Below, piece after piece: positions 44,100-52,552 of a DNA stretch of 64,000 bases. The first letter of the stretch is position 1, and each line of letters starts with the position of its first letter. Made by a program: the position numbers and the translations under genes. Origin of the DNA: Palsa-1447 sp964414785 (lineage in GTDB: Bacteria > Verrucomicrobiota > Verrucomicrobiia > Opitutales > Opitutaceae); assembly GCA_964414785.1 (NCBI GenBank), contig CAYPXZ010000017.1, forward strand, positions 11,805-75,804, read 5' to 3'. The notes below the pieces were generated by a model. That model made no database searches. It was not told the origin of the DNA and saw only the letters and a list, made by a program, of their open reading frames with translations.

Positions 44100-45506
44100 A
44101 TGAACCCCGTCCGGGCATCCGCGGTCCTGGCCCTGTGCGGGTGCACTCTTGCGGCGGCGCCGTTGCCCGGGGTGGCCCAGTTCCAGATCTCGGGCGAGCG
44201 CACGGTGAACCTGCGAACCGGCGAGAAGGGCATGCTCGTCAGCCTGGAGCCGTTTGGCCCCGGCGGGGCACGGATCCTTGCAGGCAGGGTGACGGTCTCC
44301 CACGCCGAGGATGACACCGGCGCCGCCCTCGAGCAGCAGACGACGAATGCGTTCCACACGGTCTCCGTGGGCCGCGTGGACAATTCCAAGGACATGACCT
44401 CGAGGGAGCCGATCGCCTTCTCGCTATGGGGCCTCTCGAAGGACGCGAGGTTCATCCGCTCGGTCTCCGGCGTCATGGAATTCATCGTCCCCGACCTGGA
44501 TCCCCTATCGACCGCGGTCATCGAGGCGTTGCCCTCCAAGCTCGGCTCGCCCGTCGACTCCCCGGAGCTTGCGGCCGCCGGGATCACCGTGGCGGCCTAC
44601 GACCGGGCGTCCGCCGCCGCGGCCGCAGGCGCAAAGGCGCCCGGCGGACCCCAGGACTATGACTCGGGCCCCCTCTTTGGGCCATCGCATCCACCTCCGG
44701 GCTTCTTCAGGAAGATCGAGATGGAGGACGGCGACGTCGCGGTCGCGGTCGACGACAGGGACGATCGCCTGGTCAGCGTTGACTTCGAGGCGCCGGACGG
44801 GAGCCCCCTGAGGTACAACCACGCCGGCAACTACCATTCGAGCGGGCTGCCCGGGCACCCCGGCAGGCGGTTCGACATCTACCGCATGGGTTACGCCCTG
44901 CCCGCCGGCGCGCGCATGGTCTGCAGGATCACGACCGAAAAGGCGCTCCTGAAGGTTCCGTTCCACGTCGACATGCTGCCGATTCCCGAGGCGGGGCCCG
45001 GGGGCAGGCGGGCGCTTGGCATGATGGGAGTCAGTCTCCAGGGAGCCGAGGACCTGACGAGGGCGAACCGCCAGTACGAGCGGGAGTCGGGGGACTCCAC
45101 CGCGCACCGCCCGTCGGGCGGCGAGTTCGAGGAGATGCTCGGGCTTTGGATCGATGCTCCCCTCTATGCCGCATTTCTGCAGCGGGACGACTCCTACTCG
45201 AAGCTCCCGCAGCTTGTCTCCAGCGTATTCCCCGACTACCCGAGTGGGGTGCTCCTCGCGCCGGGTGCAAAAGTGACGGTCGACGTCTCCTTTGTCGTCG
45301 ACGAGAAGGGGCGGGTCGAGGCCGCGCGGGTCATCAACTCGGCCGACGGCCGGTTCGACGCGTCCGCGCTCGAGGCGGTCCTCAGGTGGCGGTTCCGGCC
45401 CGGCGAGATTGGGGGCTCGCCCGCGAGGACCTTCGTCCGAGTTCCCTTCGTCTTTGTGGCTCCGATAGGGAAGCCGGTCGACCTCTTCGCGCCGCCTTCG
45501 GGGTGA
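44100..45506 (+). CDS. Secreted protein with a C-terminal TonB domain
   Basis: 468 residues. A cleavable signal (ASAVLALCGCTLAAAPLPGVA) replaces the usual TonB anchor helix and no Pro-rich linker is seen. A long middle region of unknown fold carries repeated-looking segments (ISGERTVNLRTGEKGMLV ... RKIEMEDGDVAVAVDD). The last 100 residues are TonB-C like: VFPDYPSGVLLAPGAKVTVDVSFVVDEKGRVEAARVINSADGRFD, ALEAVLRWRFRPG. The protein may bind an outer-membrane partner from the periplasm without touching ExbB/D. LCGC could be a lipobox. Start at 44100. Confidence 0.7.
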   Translation: MNPVRASAVLALCGCTLAAAPLPGVAQFQISGERTVNLRTGEKGMLVSLEPFGPGGARILAGRVTVSHAEDDTGAALEQQTTNAFHTVSVGRVDNSKDMTSREPIAFSLWGLSKDARFIRSVSGVMEFIVPDLDPLSTAVIEALPSKLGSPVDSPELAAAGITVAAYDRASAAAAAGAKAPGGPQDYDSGPLFGPSHPPPGFFRKIEMEDGDVAVAVDDRDDRLVSVDFEAPDGSPLRYNHAGNYHSSGLPGHPGRRFDIYRMGYALPAGARMVCRITTEKALLKVPFHVDMLPIPEAGPGGRRALGMMGVSLQGAEDLTRANRQYERESGDSTAHRPSGGEFEEMLGLWIDAPLYAAFLQRDDSYSKLPQLVSSVFPDYPSGVLLAPGAKVTVDVSFVVDEKGRVEAARVINSADGRFDASALEAVLRWRFRPGEIGGSPARTFVRVPFVFVAPIGKPVDLFAPPSG

Positions 45507-45576
45507 CGGCCGCCGCGGTCGACCGCAGAGGTCCCTTGACGTGCGGGGCGACTTCCATGAGAACGCGAACCTGCCC

Positions 45577-46935
45577 ATGTCCACCGGAAACGGCCAGCCA
45601 CCCCCACCCCAGCCCGCGCCCTCGCAGGCCGCGGCCGCACAGACGACGACGATTAAGCCCACGGACCTGCGCGGGATCCTCCAGTACGTCCCGCGTTTCC
45701 AAGGCCAGATCTTCGTGATCGCGATCGACGGGTCGATCGTGGCGGACGAGAATTTCGGGAACCTCCTTGTCGACATCGCCGTCCTGCGAAGCCTCGGGAT
45801 CAAGGTCGTCCTGGTGCACGGCGTCGGCCACCAGCTCCAGGAGCTCTCGGCCCTGCGCGGCATCCCCATCTCCAACAGCGACGGCACCGGTGTCACGGAC
45901 GCGGCGACGCTCGACCTTGCGATCCGCGCCTCGTCGCGCGTCTCGCATGTCATCCTCGAGGGCCTGACGGGCAGCTCGCTGAAGGCCGTCATCACGAACG
46001 CGGTGCGCGCGGTCCCGGTCGGCATCATCAAGGGCGTCGACCAGCAGCTGACCGGCAAGGTCGACAGGATCGACAAGGAGCTGATCAACGCCCTCATCGA
46101 GCGCCAGGTGGTGCCGCTCGTCTCGCCCGTCGCCTTCGGGCCCGACGGCAAATCGCTGCGGGTCAACTCCGACCTCCTCGCCTCCGAGATGGCCGAGGCG
46201 CTCCACGCGACGAAGATCATCTACCTCGCGCCGAACGCGGGCCTCGAGATCGAGGGCGGCGTGACGCGCGAGATCTCGGTCGACGCCCTGCGCACCCTCC
46301 TCACCGAGCACCCCGAGAAGATCGCGGACTCGAGCAGGAGCAAGGTGACGCACGCCATACGCGCGATCGAGACGGGGACGCCGCGGGTCCACGTTGTCGA
46401 CGGGCGCGTGTTCGACGGCCTCCTCAACGAGATCTTTTCCAACGAGGGCGTCGGCTCGCTCGTCTACGGCAACGACTACCAGCAGATCCGAAAGGCCACC
46501 CGGCGCGACGCACGGCTCCTGTACAACCTCACTAGAAACGCCGTCAGGCGCGAGGAGCTGATCCACCGCACGCAGCAGGCGATCGAGAAGAACATCGACC
46601 AGTTCTTCCTCTTCGAGGTGGACGAGGCCATCATCGCGTGCGTGACCCTGATGTTCTATCCCGACCAGCCGGAGACGGCCGAGGTGGGATCGCTCTACGT
46701 GCTGCCGTTCTACCACAACCGGGGGATCGGCAAGAAGATGGTCGAATACGCCTGCCTGCAGGCCAAGGAGCGCGGGGCGAAGCGCATCATCGCGCTCTCG
46801 ACGCAGAGCTTCGGGTTCTTCAGCAACGTGTGCGGGTTCGAGGAGAGCACGAAGGAGATCCTGCCCGAGGCCCGGCTCAAGCTCTACGAGGACAACGGGC
46901 GCAACGCGCGCGTCCTGTCGAAGACGATCGCGTAA
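45577..46935 (+). CDS. argA: N-acetylglutamate synthase (AAK kinase fold plus GNAT)
   Basis: 452 residues from MSTGNGQPPPP (ATG 45577). A proline-rich N-terminus is followed by an amino-acid-kinase domain (LVHGVGHQLQELSALRGIPI, RVNSDLLASEMAEALHA) and a C-terminal GNAT domain (YVLPFYHNRGIGKKMVEYACLQA). This is the ArgA layout. It acetylates glutamate at the head of arginine biosynthesis. Ala- and arginine-feedback residues cannot be judged by eye. No other arg gene is near. Confidence 0.93.
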   Translation: MSTGNGQPPPPQPAPSQAAAAQTTTIKPTDLRGILQYVPRFQGQIFVIAIDGSIVADENFGNLLVDIAVLRSLGIKVVLVHGVGHQLQELSALRGIPISNSDGTGVTDAATLDLAIRASSRVSHVILEGLTGSSLKAVITNAVRAVPVGIIKGVDQQLTGKVDRIDKELINALIERQVVPLVSPVAFGPDGKSLRVNSDLLASEMAEALHATKIIYLAPNAGLEIEGGVTREISVDALRTLLTEHPEKIADSSRSKVTHAIRAIETGTPRVHVVDGRVFDGLLNEIFSNEGVGSLVYGNDYQQIRKATRRDARLLYNLTRNAVRREELIHRTQQAIEKNIDQFFLFEVDEAIIACVTLMFYPDQPETAEVGSLYVLPFYHNRGIGKKMVEYACLQAKERGAKRIIALSTQSFGFFSNVCGFEESTKEILPEARLKLYEDNGRNARVLSKTIA

Positions 46936-46947
46936 CTTTTCCCGCGG

Positions 46948-46974
46948 TTGGGCGTCTATGGTTTTGTATATCAT
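46948..46974 (+). promoter_or_regulatory. Candidate promoter of the lipoprotein gene with a short leader
   Basis: TTGGGC (46948-46953), 15 bases, TATCAT (46969-46974), and the ATG 10 bases later, so a leaderless or 3-base leader transcript. It shares ATATCATA and TACCATGAA with the region before the DUF5069 gene. Confidence 0.35.
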
Positions 46975-46984
46975 ACACAATACC

Positions 46985-47383
46985 ATGAATCCCTCCGACA
47001 CCGTTTTCCCCTATGTGCGACACCTGCGGGCGGCGCTCCTGCCGGCGGCCCTCGCGGCCGCCTGCGCCCTCATGACGGGCTGCGTCGTCGCCGTGCGCCC
47101 GTACGGCCCGCCTCCCCCGCCCCCGCCGTCTGCTGAAGTCTACACCGAGCCCTCCGAGGTCGTCGTCGCGCAGGAGCCGCCCGCCCCCTACACCGAGGTG
47201 GTCGGCATCGCCCCCGGGCCGGGCTACTTCTGGGTCGGCGGCTACTGGCACTGGTACGGCAGCCGCTGGGTCTGGTACCGCGGCCACTACGCCCGCCCGC
47301 CGCACTCCGGCGCCGTCTGGATCGGCCCCCGCTACGTGAACCGGGGCGGTACCCGGGTCTACATCCGCGGGTATTGGCGCTAA
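46985..47383 (+). CDS. YXWGXW-repeat lipoprotein
   Basis: 132 residues with a signal and lipobox LMTGC, then a proline-rich stretch (YGPPPPPPPSAEVYTEP), then tandem aromatic-glycine motifs: GYFWVGGYWHWYGSRWVWYRGHYARPP and IRGYWR. This resembles BcpO-type and YXWGXW outer-surface lipoproteins. Function unknown, probably surface. A strong terminator follows 18 bases after the stop. Confidence 0.85.
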   Translation: MNPSDTVFPYVRHLRAALLPAALAAACALMTGCVVAVRPYGPPPPPPPSAEVYTEPSEVVVAQEPPAPYTEVVGIAPGPGYFWVGGYWHWYGSRWVWYRGHYARPPHSGAVWIGPRYVNRGGTRVYIRGYWR

Positions 47384-47400
47384 GCGCCTTCCGTCCTTCG

Positions 47401-47446
47401 ACGCCCGCCAGGCAACAACGGTGTTGCCACAGGCGGGCGTTTTTTG
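47401..47446 (+). terminator. Rho-independent terminator; also copy 1 of a direct repeat
   Basis: Stem ACGCCCGCC / GGCGGGCGT enclosing an inner hairpin GGCAACA-ACGG-TGTTGCC and ending in a six-T run. A near copy lies at 48219-48267, so this is one of two repeats that flank the PIN toxin cassette. Confidence 0.8.
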
Positions 47447-47542
47447 CGCACTCGCGGGGGTAAACGCACAGCCATCAGGGCAGTCCCGGGATGCAATCGG
47501 AAATGATTGACTTTCAGGCAATGTCTGACATCGATGCATGAC

Positions 47543-47773
47543 ATGGCAAAAATGGTCACATCGCGCGATTTCGTAAGGAAGTTCTCAAGCTACAAGAAGC
47601 TTGTGGCCAACGGAAACGAGCTCGTCGTTGGGGACCGGAACGGACGGAGATTCATCTTTCGCTCGGAAGGGACCGGCCCGGCCCTCGGCAGCCAGCTGAA
47701 CGACCTCTGCGGTTCGCTCCACACGGGCGTCCGGGTCAAGGATCTGAGCGGATTTGGGCGCAATCGGCCGTGA
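47543..47773 (+). CDS. Antitoxin-like partner of the PIN toxin
   Basis: 76 residues from MAKMVTSRDFVRKFSSYKKLV (ATG 47543; Met at 47534 also possible). The strand-rich N-terminus VTSRDFVRKFSSYK, GNELVVGDRNGRRFIFRSEG resembles small Phd-type antitoxins with an N-terminal DNA-binding part and a tail (SLHTGVRVKDLSGFG). The toxin's GTG start overlaps its stop in GTGA. Similar in flavour to the orphan ORF at 1279-1503 (RDF-x-RN-x). Confidence moderate; the paralogy is only by eye. Confidence 0.65.
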   Translation: MAKMVTSRDFVRKFSSYKKLVANGNELVVGDRNGRRFIFRSEGTGPALGSQLNDLCGSLHTGVRVKDLSGFGRNRP

Positions 47774-48165
47774 CCCTTATCGCCGACACCGGACTGCTCG
47801 TCGGGTTCCTGGACGCGTCCGACCAGTACCACGCATGGGCAAAGGAGCAATTCAACCTTATCCACGGCAGTCTCGTGACATGCGAGGCCGTCCTCGCCGA
47901 ATCGGGGTATCTCGCACAAGGGTCCGGCCCGCGGCTGATGGAAATGGTGCGTCGGGGTGCCCTCCGCGTGGAGCACCTTCTCCCTTCCGAGGCGCAGTCT
48001 CTCGCCGCACTGATGGACATATATCCCAAGATGCAGCTGGCCGATGCATGCATCGTGCGTCTGAGTGAAATCTTACCCAAGGCCGTTGTGTACACGACCG
48101 ATAAGCGCGATTTCAGCGTGTATCGCCGCAGGGGCAAGGAAGCGATAAACACCATCACACCGTAG
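47770..48165 (+). CDS. PIN-domain (VapC-like) toxin
   Basis: 131 residues from GTG at 47770. Four acidic residues of the PIN fold: Asp6 (IADTGLL), Glu39/44 (TCEAVLAES), Asp92 (LADACIVRL) and Asp111/114 (TTDKRDFSVY). An endoribonuclease that normally cleaves tRNA or rRNA when the antitoxin is lost. Intact, unlike the PIN copy at 19148. Sits between two copies of the 47401 repeat. Confidence 0.88.
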   Translation: MTLIADTGLLVGFLDASDQYHAWAKEQFNLIHGSLVTCEAVLAESGYLAQGSGPRLMEMVRRGALRVEHLLPSEAQSLAALMDIYPKMQLADACIVRLSEILPKAVVYTTDKRDFSVYRRRGKEAINTITP

Positions 48166-48218
48166 AAGCGCCTGGGCGGCCCGCGCCGATATCGGGTCGT
48201 TGGAGAAGACCGGGGTCG

Positions 48219-48267
48219 CGCCCGCCGGGCAACAACGGTGTTGCTACAGGCGTGCGTTTCTTGCGCA
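48219..48267 (+). repeat. Second, degenerate copy of the terminator-like repeat
   Basis: GCCCGCCGGGCAACAACGG, then TGTTGCTACAGGCGTGCGT and TTCTTGCGCA, against the copy at 47401-47450: about 45 of 50 bases agree, though the outer stem and the T-run are damaged (GCGTTTCTT). The two copies, in the same direction, bracket the PIN toxin cassette and are about 820 bases apart. Confidence 0.75.
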
Positions 48268-48403
48268 ATCTCGGGCTCCTGCCTCTGAAGACCTGCGCCG
48301 TACCTGCCTAGGGAAAAGCCAGCCGCCCGGACCGACTGCCGAGAGCCGGGGGCATGTCCGCGCCCCCGCGGGGGGCGCAAGCGCAACGCCTAAGTCTTCC
48401 CTC

Positions 48404-48928
48404 ATGAACCCATCCCTTTCGATACGCGGCGGCGGGCTCCTCATGGTGCCCGCCACGCTCCACCTCGCCCGCATCGAGCGCCTGGACGGCATCGATCTCG
48501 CCGCGGCCCTGAGCGCAAGGCCCCCCGGGACGTGGCCGCCGCCCCTGACCGACGACACCCTCGGCTACTGGGTCGGCCGCCTGGAGGCCGACCCCGGCCT
48601 CTTTCCATGGGCCAAGTGGTACGTGCTCCTTGAGACTGCCGGCGAGCCGGACCTGATCGGGGTCTTCGGCTTCATGGGCCGGCCCGAGGGCCGCCGGGTC
48701 GAGATCGGTTACTCTCTCGTCGAATCGCACCAGGGGCGCGGCCTGGGCACGCGCGCCGTGGGGCTTCTCCTCGACTGGAGCCGGGCGACGGGCGAGGTCG
48801 ACACCGTGTGCGCGCACACGTTTCCGGAGCTCGCGGCGTCGATCCGCGTCCTCGAGAAGAACGGTTTCGCACTCGCCGGGCCAGGGAAGGAGCCCGGCAC
48901 GATCCTCTACGAGAGGCGCCTGTCCTAG
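48404..48928 (+). CDS. GNAT N-acetyltransferase (RimJ/RimL-like)
   Basis: 174 residues from ATG 48404. Motif A of the GNAT fold GYSLVESHQGRGLGTRAVGLL (acetyl-CoA binding) and the later ASIRVLEKNGFAL. Uses acetyl-CoA to acetylate an amine of protein or small molecule. Stop overlaps the convergent RidA stop by 4 bases. Substrate unknown. Confidence 0.88.
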   Translation: MNPSLSIRGGGLLMVPATLHLARIERLDGIDLAAALSARPPGTWPPPLTDDTLGYWVGRLEADPGLFPWAKWYVLLETAGEPDLIGVFGFMGRPEGRRVEIGYSLVESHQGRGLGTRAVGLLLDWSRATGEVDTVCAHTFPELAASIRVLEKNGFALAGPGKEPGTILYERRLS

Positions 48929-49389
48929 TCGCGAACCTCCACGACGACCTGGATCTCCGCCGTCGCCCCCCGGGGAAGCCCGTTCACGGCGACGGCGGCC
49001 CGGGCGTGTCGGCCCGCGTCGCCGAACACCTTCACGAAAAGGTCGCTCGCCCCGTTGATGACCGCCGGGCTGTCCGCGAACCCGTCGACGGCGTTCACGT
49101 AGCCGCTGACGAAGACGACCCGGGCCACCCTGTCCAGGGACCCGAGCGCCGCCTTGATGTTGGCCATCGTGTTCAGGGCGCAGGCCTCGGCCGCCTTGGC
49201 GCCCGTTTCAACCGACTGCTCGCGCCCGACCTGGCCCGTGTGGGTCAGCTTCCCCGCCAGCATGGGGAGCGTGCCCGCGCAGTACAGGAGGTTGCCCGTT
49301 TGGACACTCGGGACATAGCTGCCGGCCGCGGCCGGGGGCTGGGGAAGAAAAAGGCCTAGCTCGGCCAGCTTTGATTCGGGGTTGCTCAT
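48925..49389 (-). CDS. RidA/YjgF/YER057c family enamine deaminase-like protein
   Basis: 154 residues from MSNPESKLAELGLFLPQPP at 49389. Typical RidA: GSYVPSVQTGNLLYCAGTLP, NIKAALGSLDRVARVVFVSGYV and the end NGLPRGATAEIQVVVEV with the Arg that contacts the substrate carboxylate. A damage-limiting enzyme against enamine/imine intermediates. Convergent with the acetyltransferase, divergent from the purine permease. Confidence 0.9.
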   Translation of the reverse strand: MSNPESKLAELGLFLPQPPAAAGSYVPSVQTGNLLYCAGTLPMLAGKLTHTGQVGREQSVETGAKAAEACALNTMANIKAALGSLDRVARVVFVSGYVNAVDGFADSPAVINGASDLFVKVFGDAGRHARAAVAVNGLPRGATAEIQVVVEVRD

Positions 49390-49484
49390 GGCGGGCAGTC
49401 TCGCTTGGCCGGGGCGGGATTTGAACCAAAAACTGTCGTTGCACGCGCGCGAGCAATACGCCACACACTGCCCTGCCCACGCGC

Positions 49485-50819
49485 ATGGTATCCCGCTTCT
49501 TCAAACTCGAAAACCGCGGCTCAACGCCCTTTCGGGAATTCCAGGCGGGACTGACGACCTTCGCGGCGATGGCCTACATCCTCGCGGTCAACCCGTCGAT
49601 CCTGGCAAACACCGGGATGGACCACGGCGCCCTCGTCACGGTTACTGCCATCACGGCCGCCGTCGCGACGACGCTGATGGCGCTCTTCACCAACTACCCG
49701 ATCGCCATGGCGCCCGGTATGGGGATCAATGCCTTCTTCACGTTCACGATATGCCTGGCCGATGGCGTGCCGTGGAGCGAGGCGCTCGGGATGGTGTTCG
49801 TCAACGGCGTCATCTTCCTGTCGCTTTCGGTCACGGGGGTGCGCGAGAAGATCATCGCCTCGATCCCGCTCGGCCTGAAGATCGCCGTCACGTGCGGCGT
49901 CGGGCTGTTCATCGCCTTCATCGGGCTGAAGAACGGGGGCGTCATCGAGGGCAACGCGGCGACATTCGTGGGTCCGGGCGACTTCACGGCGGGGCCCGCG
50001 AAGCTCTGCCTGGCGGGGATCGTCCTGACGGCGCTCCTCGTCGCCCGGAAGGTGCCCGGCGCCATCGTCCTTGGGATCCTCGCGATCACGCTCATCGGCC
50101 TGTTCACCTCGAACGGTGCCGGCGGCCGGGTGACGGACCTCTCCGGGGGGATATTCTCCCTCCCCCATTCCGCCGCGCCCATCTTCCTGAAGCTCACCTT
50201 TGGATTCCTGACGAGCTGGAGCAAGTTCCAGACGGCGATGCCGCTCATCTTCACCCTCCTTCTGGTCGACATGTTTGACAACATCGGGACCCTGATCGGC
50301 GTCACGAAGCGCGCCGGGCTCCTGGGGGCCGACGGGCGCCTGCCAAACGCCGGCCGGGCCCTCCTGGCGGACTCGATCGCGACCATCCTCTCTGCCCTCT
50401 GCGGGACCTCGACCGTCGTCAGCTACATCGAGTCCGCCTCGGGAGTCGAGGCCGGCGGGCGCACGGGGCTGACGGCCCTGTGGGTCGCGTTCTTCATGCT
50501 GACGGCCCTCTTCCTGACGCCCTTCATCCTCGCGATCCCGCCGTGTGCCACGGCGCCGGCCCTCGTCATCGTCGGGATCTTCATGATGCAGTCGGTGGTC
50601 GAGATCGACATGACCGAGTTCGAGACGGCGGCGCCCGCGGTCCTCACGATCTTCGCGATACCGCTCACGTTCAGCATCGCCAAGGGAATCGGGATCGGGC
50701 TAATCTGCTCGGTGCTCCTGAGCGTCGGCTTGGGGAAGGCGAGGCACGTGCCGCCGATAGGCTACGCGGTGGCGGCCATGTTCTTCCTTTCCTTCTTCAA
50801 GATCTGGCCCTTCCGGTGA
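49485..50819 (+). CDS. NCS2/AzgA-type purine permease
   Basis: 444 residues, about 12 helices. AzgA motifs: MAYILAVNPSILANTGMD, MAPGMGINAFFTFTI, DMFDNIGTLIGV, and ISALCGTSTVVSYIESASGVEAGGRTGLTA. Imports adenine, guanine or hypoxanthine with a proton. Fits with the secreted adenosine deaminase at 57158 and ndk as purine use, but they are not clustered. Followed after 19 bases by the ABC permease. Confidence 0.9.
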   Translation: MVSRFFKLENRGSTPFREFQAGLTTFAAMAYILAVNPSILANTGMDHGALVTVTAITAAVATTLMALFTNYPIAMAPGMGINAFFTFTICLADGVPWSEALGMVFVNGVIFLSLSVTGVREKIIASIPLGLKIAVTCGVGLFIAFIGLKNGGVIEGNAATFVGPGDFTAGPAKLCLAGIVLTALLVARKVPGAIVLGILAITLIGLFTSNGAGGRVTDLSGGIFSLPHSAAPIFLKLTFGFLTSWSKFQTAMPLIFTLLLVDMFDNIGTLIGVTKRAGLLGADGRLPNAGRALLADSIATILSALCGTSTVVSYIESASGVEAGGRTGLTALWVAFFMLTALFLTPFILAIPPCATAPALVIVGIFMMQSVVEIDMTEFETAAPAVLTIFAIPLTFSIAKGIGIGLICSVLLSVGLGKARHVPPIGYAVAAMFFLSFFKIWPFR

Positions 50820-50838
50820 CCGGCGGGGAGCCCCCTCC

Positions 50839-52533
50839 ATGTCTAGGACCACGGCCAGGCTCGTCTTCCTGCTAAGCGCCGCCTTCTTCGCGGCGTTCTT
50901 CGTCTGGCCGATCCTGCAGATCATCAAGGGCGGGTTCGTCGACGCCGACGGCCGGCTGACCTTCGCGTTCCTGCGGACGCTCCTTTCCGACCCGATCTAC
51001 CTCGGGGCGCTTCGCAACTCGTTCCTCCTGGCCTGCGCCGGCACGGCGATCGCCGTCCTGATTGCGCTCCCGCTCGCCTTCGTCTCCGACCGGTTCATCT
51101 TTCCCCTGAAGGGCTTCCTCGGCTCGGTGGTCCTGATCCCGATGATCCTGCCGCCCTTCGTCGGGGCCATAGGGATCAAGCAGATCTTCGGTCAGTACGG
51201 CGCCGTCAACGCGCTCGTGATCGCGCTCGGCCTGCGGCCGCACGGCTGGACCTTCGACTGGTTCGCGGCGAACCAGTTCTGGGGCGTCGCGATCGTCGAG
51301 GGGCTCTCCCTCTACCCGATCATCTACCTTAACGCCGTCGCCGCGCTGGCGAACATCGACCCCGCAATGGAGGAGGCCGCGCAGAACCTCGGATGCACGG
51401 GGCTCCGGCGCTTCTGGAAGATCACGCTTCCCCTCATCCATCCCGGCCTCTTCGCCGGCGGGACGATCGTCTTCATCTGGGTGTTCACCGAGCTCGGCAC
51501 CCCGCTCGTCTTCGACTACGCGCGGGTGACGAGCGTGCAAATTTTCTACGGCCTGAAGGACATCGGGGGCAACCCGTTCCCCTACACGCTCGTCGCCGTC
51601 ATGCTCGTCAGCTCGATCCTTATCTACGCCGTCGGCAAGGGCGTCTTCGGGAGGGCGAGCTACGCCATGATGGCCAAGGCGACCTCGTCGGGCGGCGCCC
51701 GGACCCTCCCCCGGGGCCAGGCGTGGCTCTGCACGGCCCTTTTCCTCTGCGTGTCGTTCGTCGCCATCCTGCCGCACCTGGGCGTCGTCCTGATCGCCTC
51801 GACGAAGGACTGGTACGCGAGCGTCCTGCCCCACGGCTTCACGCTCGACAACTACAAGGCCGCGCTCGGTCACGAGCTGACCGTGCCGGCGATCGCCAAC
51901 AGCCTGAAGTACGCGAGCATCTCCACCGTGATCGACGTCTTCCTCGGCGTCGCGATCGCCTACGTCGTCGTCCGCACGAAGCTCGCAGGCAGGCACGTCC
52001 TCGACTTCATGGCGATGCTGCCCCTCGCCGTTCCGGGGATCGTGCTCGCGTTCGGCTACCTCGCGATGTCCCAGGAGGGACGCTTCTTCAGCTTCATCAA
52101 CCCGGTCAAGAACCCGACAGTGCTCCTCGTGATCGCGTATTCCATAAGGAGGCTCCCCTACGTCGTGCGCTCGGCCGCCGCCGGCTTCCAGCAGACGAGC
52201 GTCACGCTCGAGGAGGCCGCCGAGAACCTCGGCAGCCCCCCCATGAGGGCGGTCTTCCGGGTGACGCTTCCCCTGATCGCAGCCAACCTGATGGCGGGGG
52301 GCCTCCTCGCCTTCGCGTTCGCGATGCTCGAGGTGAGCGACTCGATCATCCTCGCGCAGAAGATGGTCTATTTCCCGATCACGAAGGCCATCCTCGAGCT
52401 CTTCCAGCTCCTCGGGGACGGCAAGTTCCTGGCCTGCGCCCTCGGGGTCTGGGCCATGCTCTTCCTCGGCACCATGGTCGCCGGCATCAGCATCCTCCTG
52501 GGCAAGCGCCTGGGCGCCATCTTCCGCGTGTGA
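50839..52533 (+). CDS. Fused ABC-transporter permease of the iron(III) type
   Basis: 564 residues of two tandem permease halves. Each has the EAA loop: MEEAAQNLGCTGLRRFWKITLPLIHPGLF and LEEAAENLGSPPMRAVFRVTLPLIAANLM. This is the FbpB/AfuB layout for ferric iron or similar uptake. No substrate-binding protein or ATPase gene is next to it, so the partners must lie elsewhere or it is an orphan. About 12 membrane helices. The next gene follows 19 bases later. Confidence 0.85.
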   Translation: MSRTTARLVFLLSAAFFAAFFVWPILQIIKGGFVDADGRLTFAFLRTLLSDPIYLGALRNSFLLACAGTAIAVLIALPLAFVSDRFIFPLKGFLGSVVLIPMILPPFVGAIGIKQIFGQYGAVNALVIALGLRPHGWTFDWFAANQFWGVAIVEGLSLYPIIYLNAVAALANIDPAMEEAAQNLGCTGLRRFWKITLPLIHPGLFAGGTIVFIWVFTELGTPLVFDYARVTSVQIFYGLKDIGGNPFPYTLVAVMLVSSILIYAVGKGVFGRASYAMMAKATSSGGARTLPRGQAWLCTALFLCVSFVAILPHLGVVLIASTKDWYASVLPHGFTLDNYKAALGHELTVPAIANSLKYASISTVIDVFLGVAIAYVVVRTKLAGRHVLDFMAMLPLAVPGIVLAFGYLAMSQEGRFFSFINPVKNPTVLLVIAYSIRRLPYVVRSAAAGFQQTSVTLEEAAENLGSPPMRAVFRVTLPLIAANLMAGGLLAFAFAMLEVSDSIILAQKMVYFPITKAILELFQLLGDGKFLACALGVWAMLFLGTMVAGISILLGKRLGAIFRV

Positions 52534-52552
52534 CCCCCAGCCCCGAGCGCGG

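Noticed and set aside
49385..49490. tRNA-like 3' half on the minus strand (GGTTCAAATCCCGCC and CCCGGCCA next to the ridA start)
   Set aside because: The T-stem does not pair (TTTGG against CCCGC), no matching acceptor 5' strand is found, and no D-arm. It overlaps the ridA start region. A chance match, or at most a relic.
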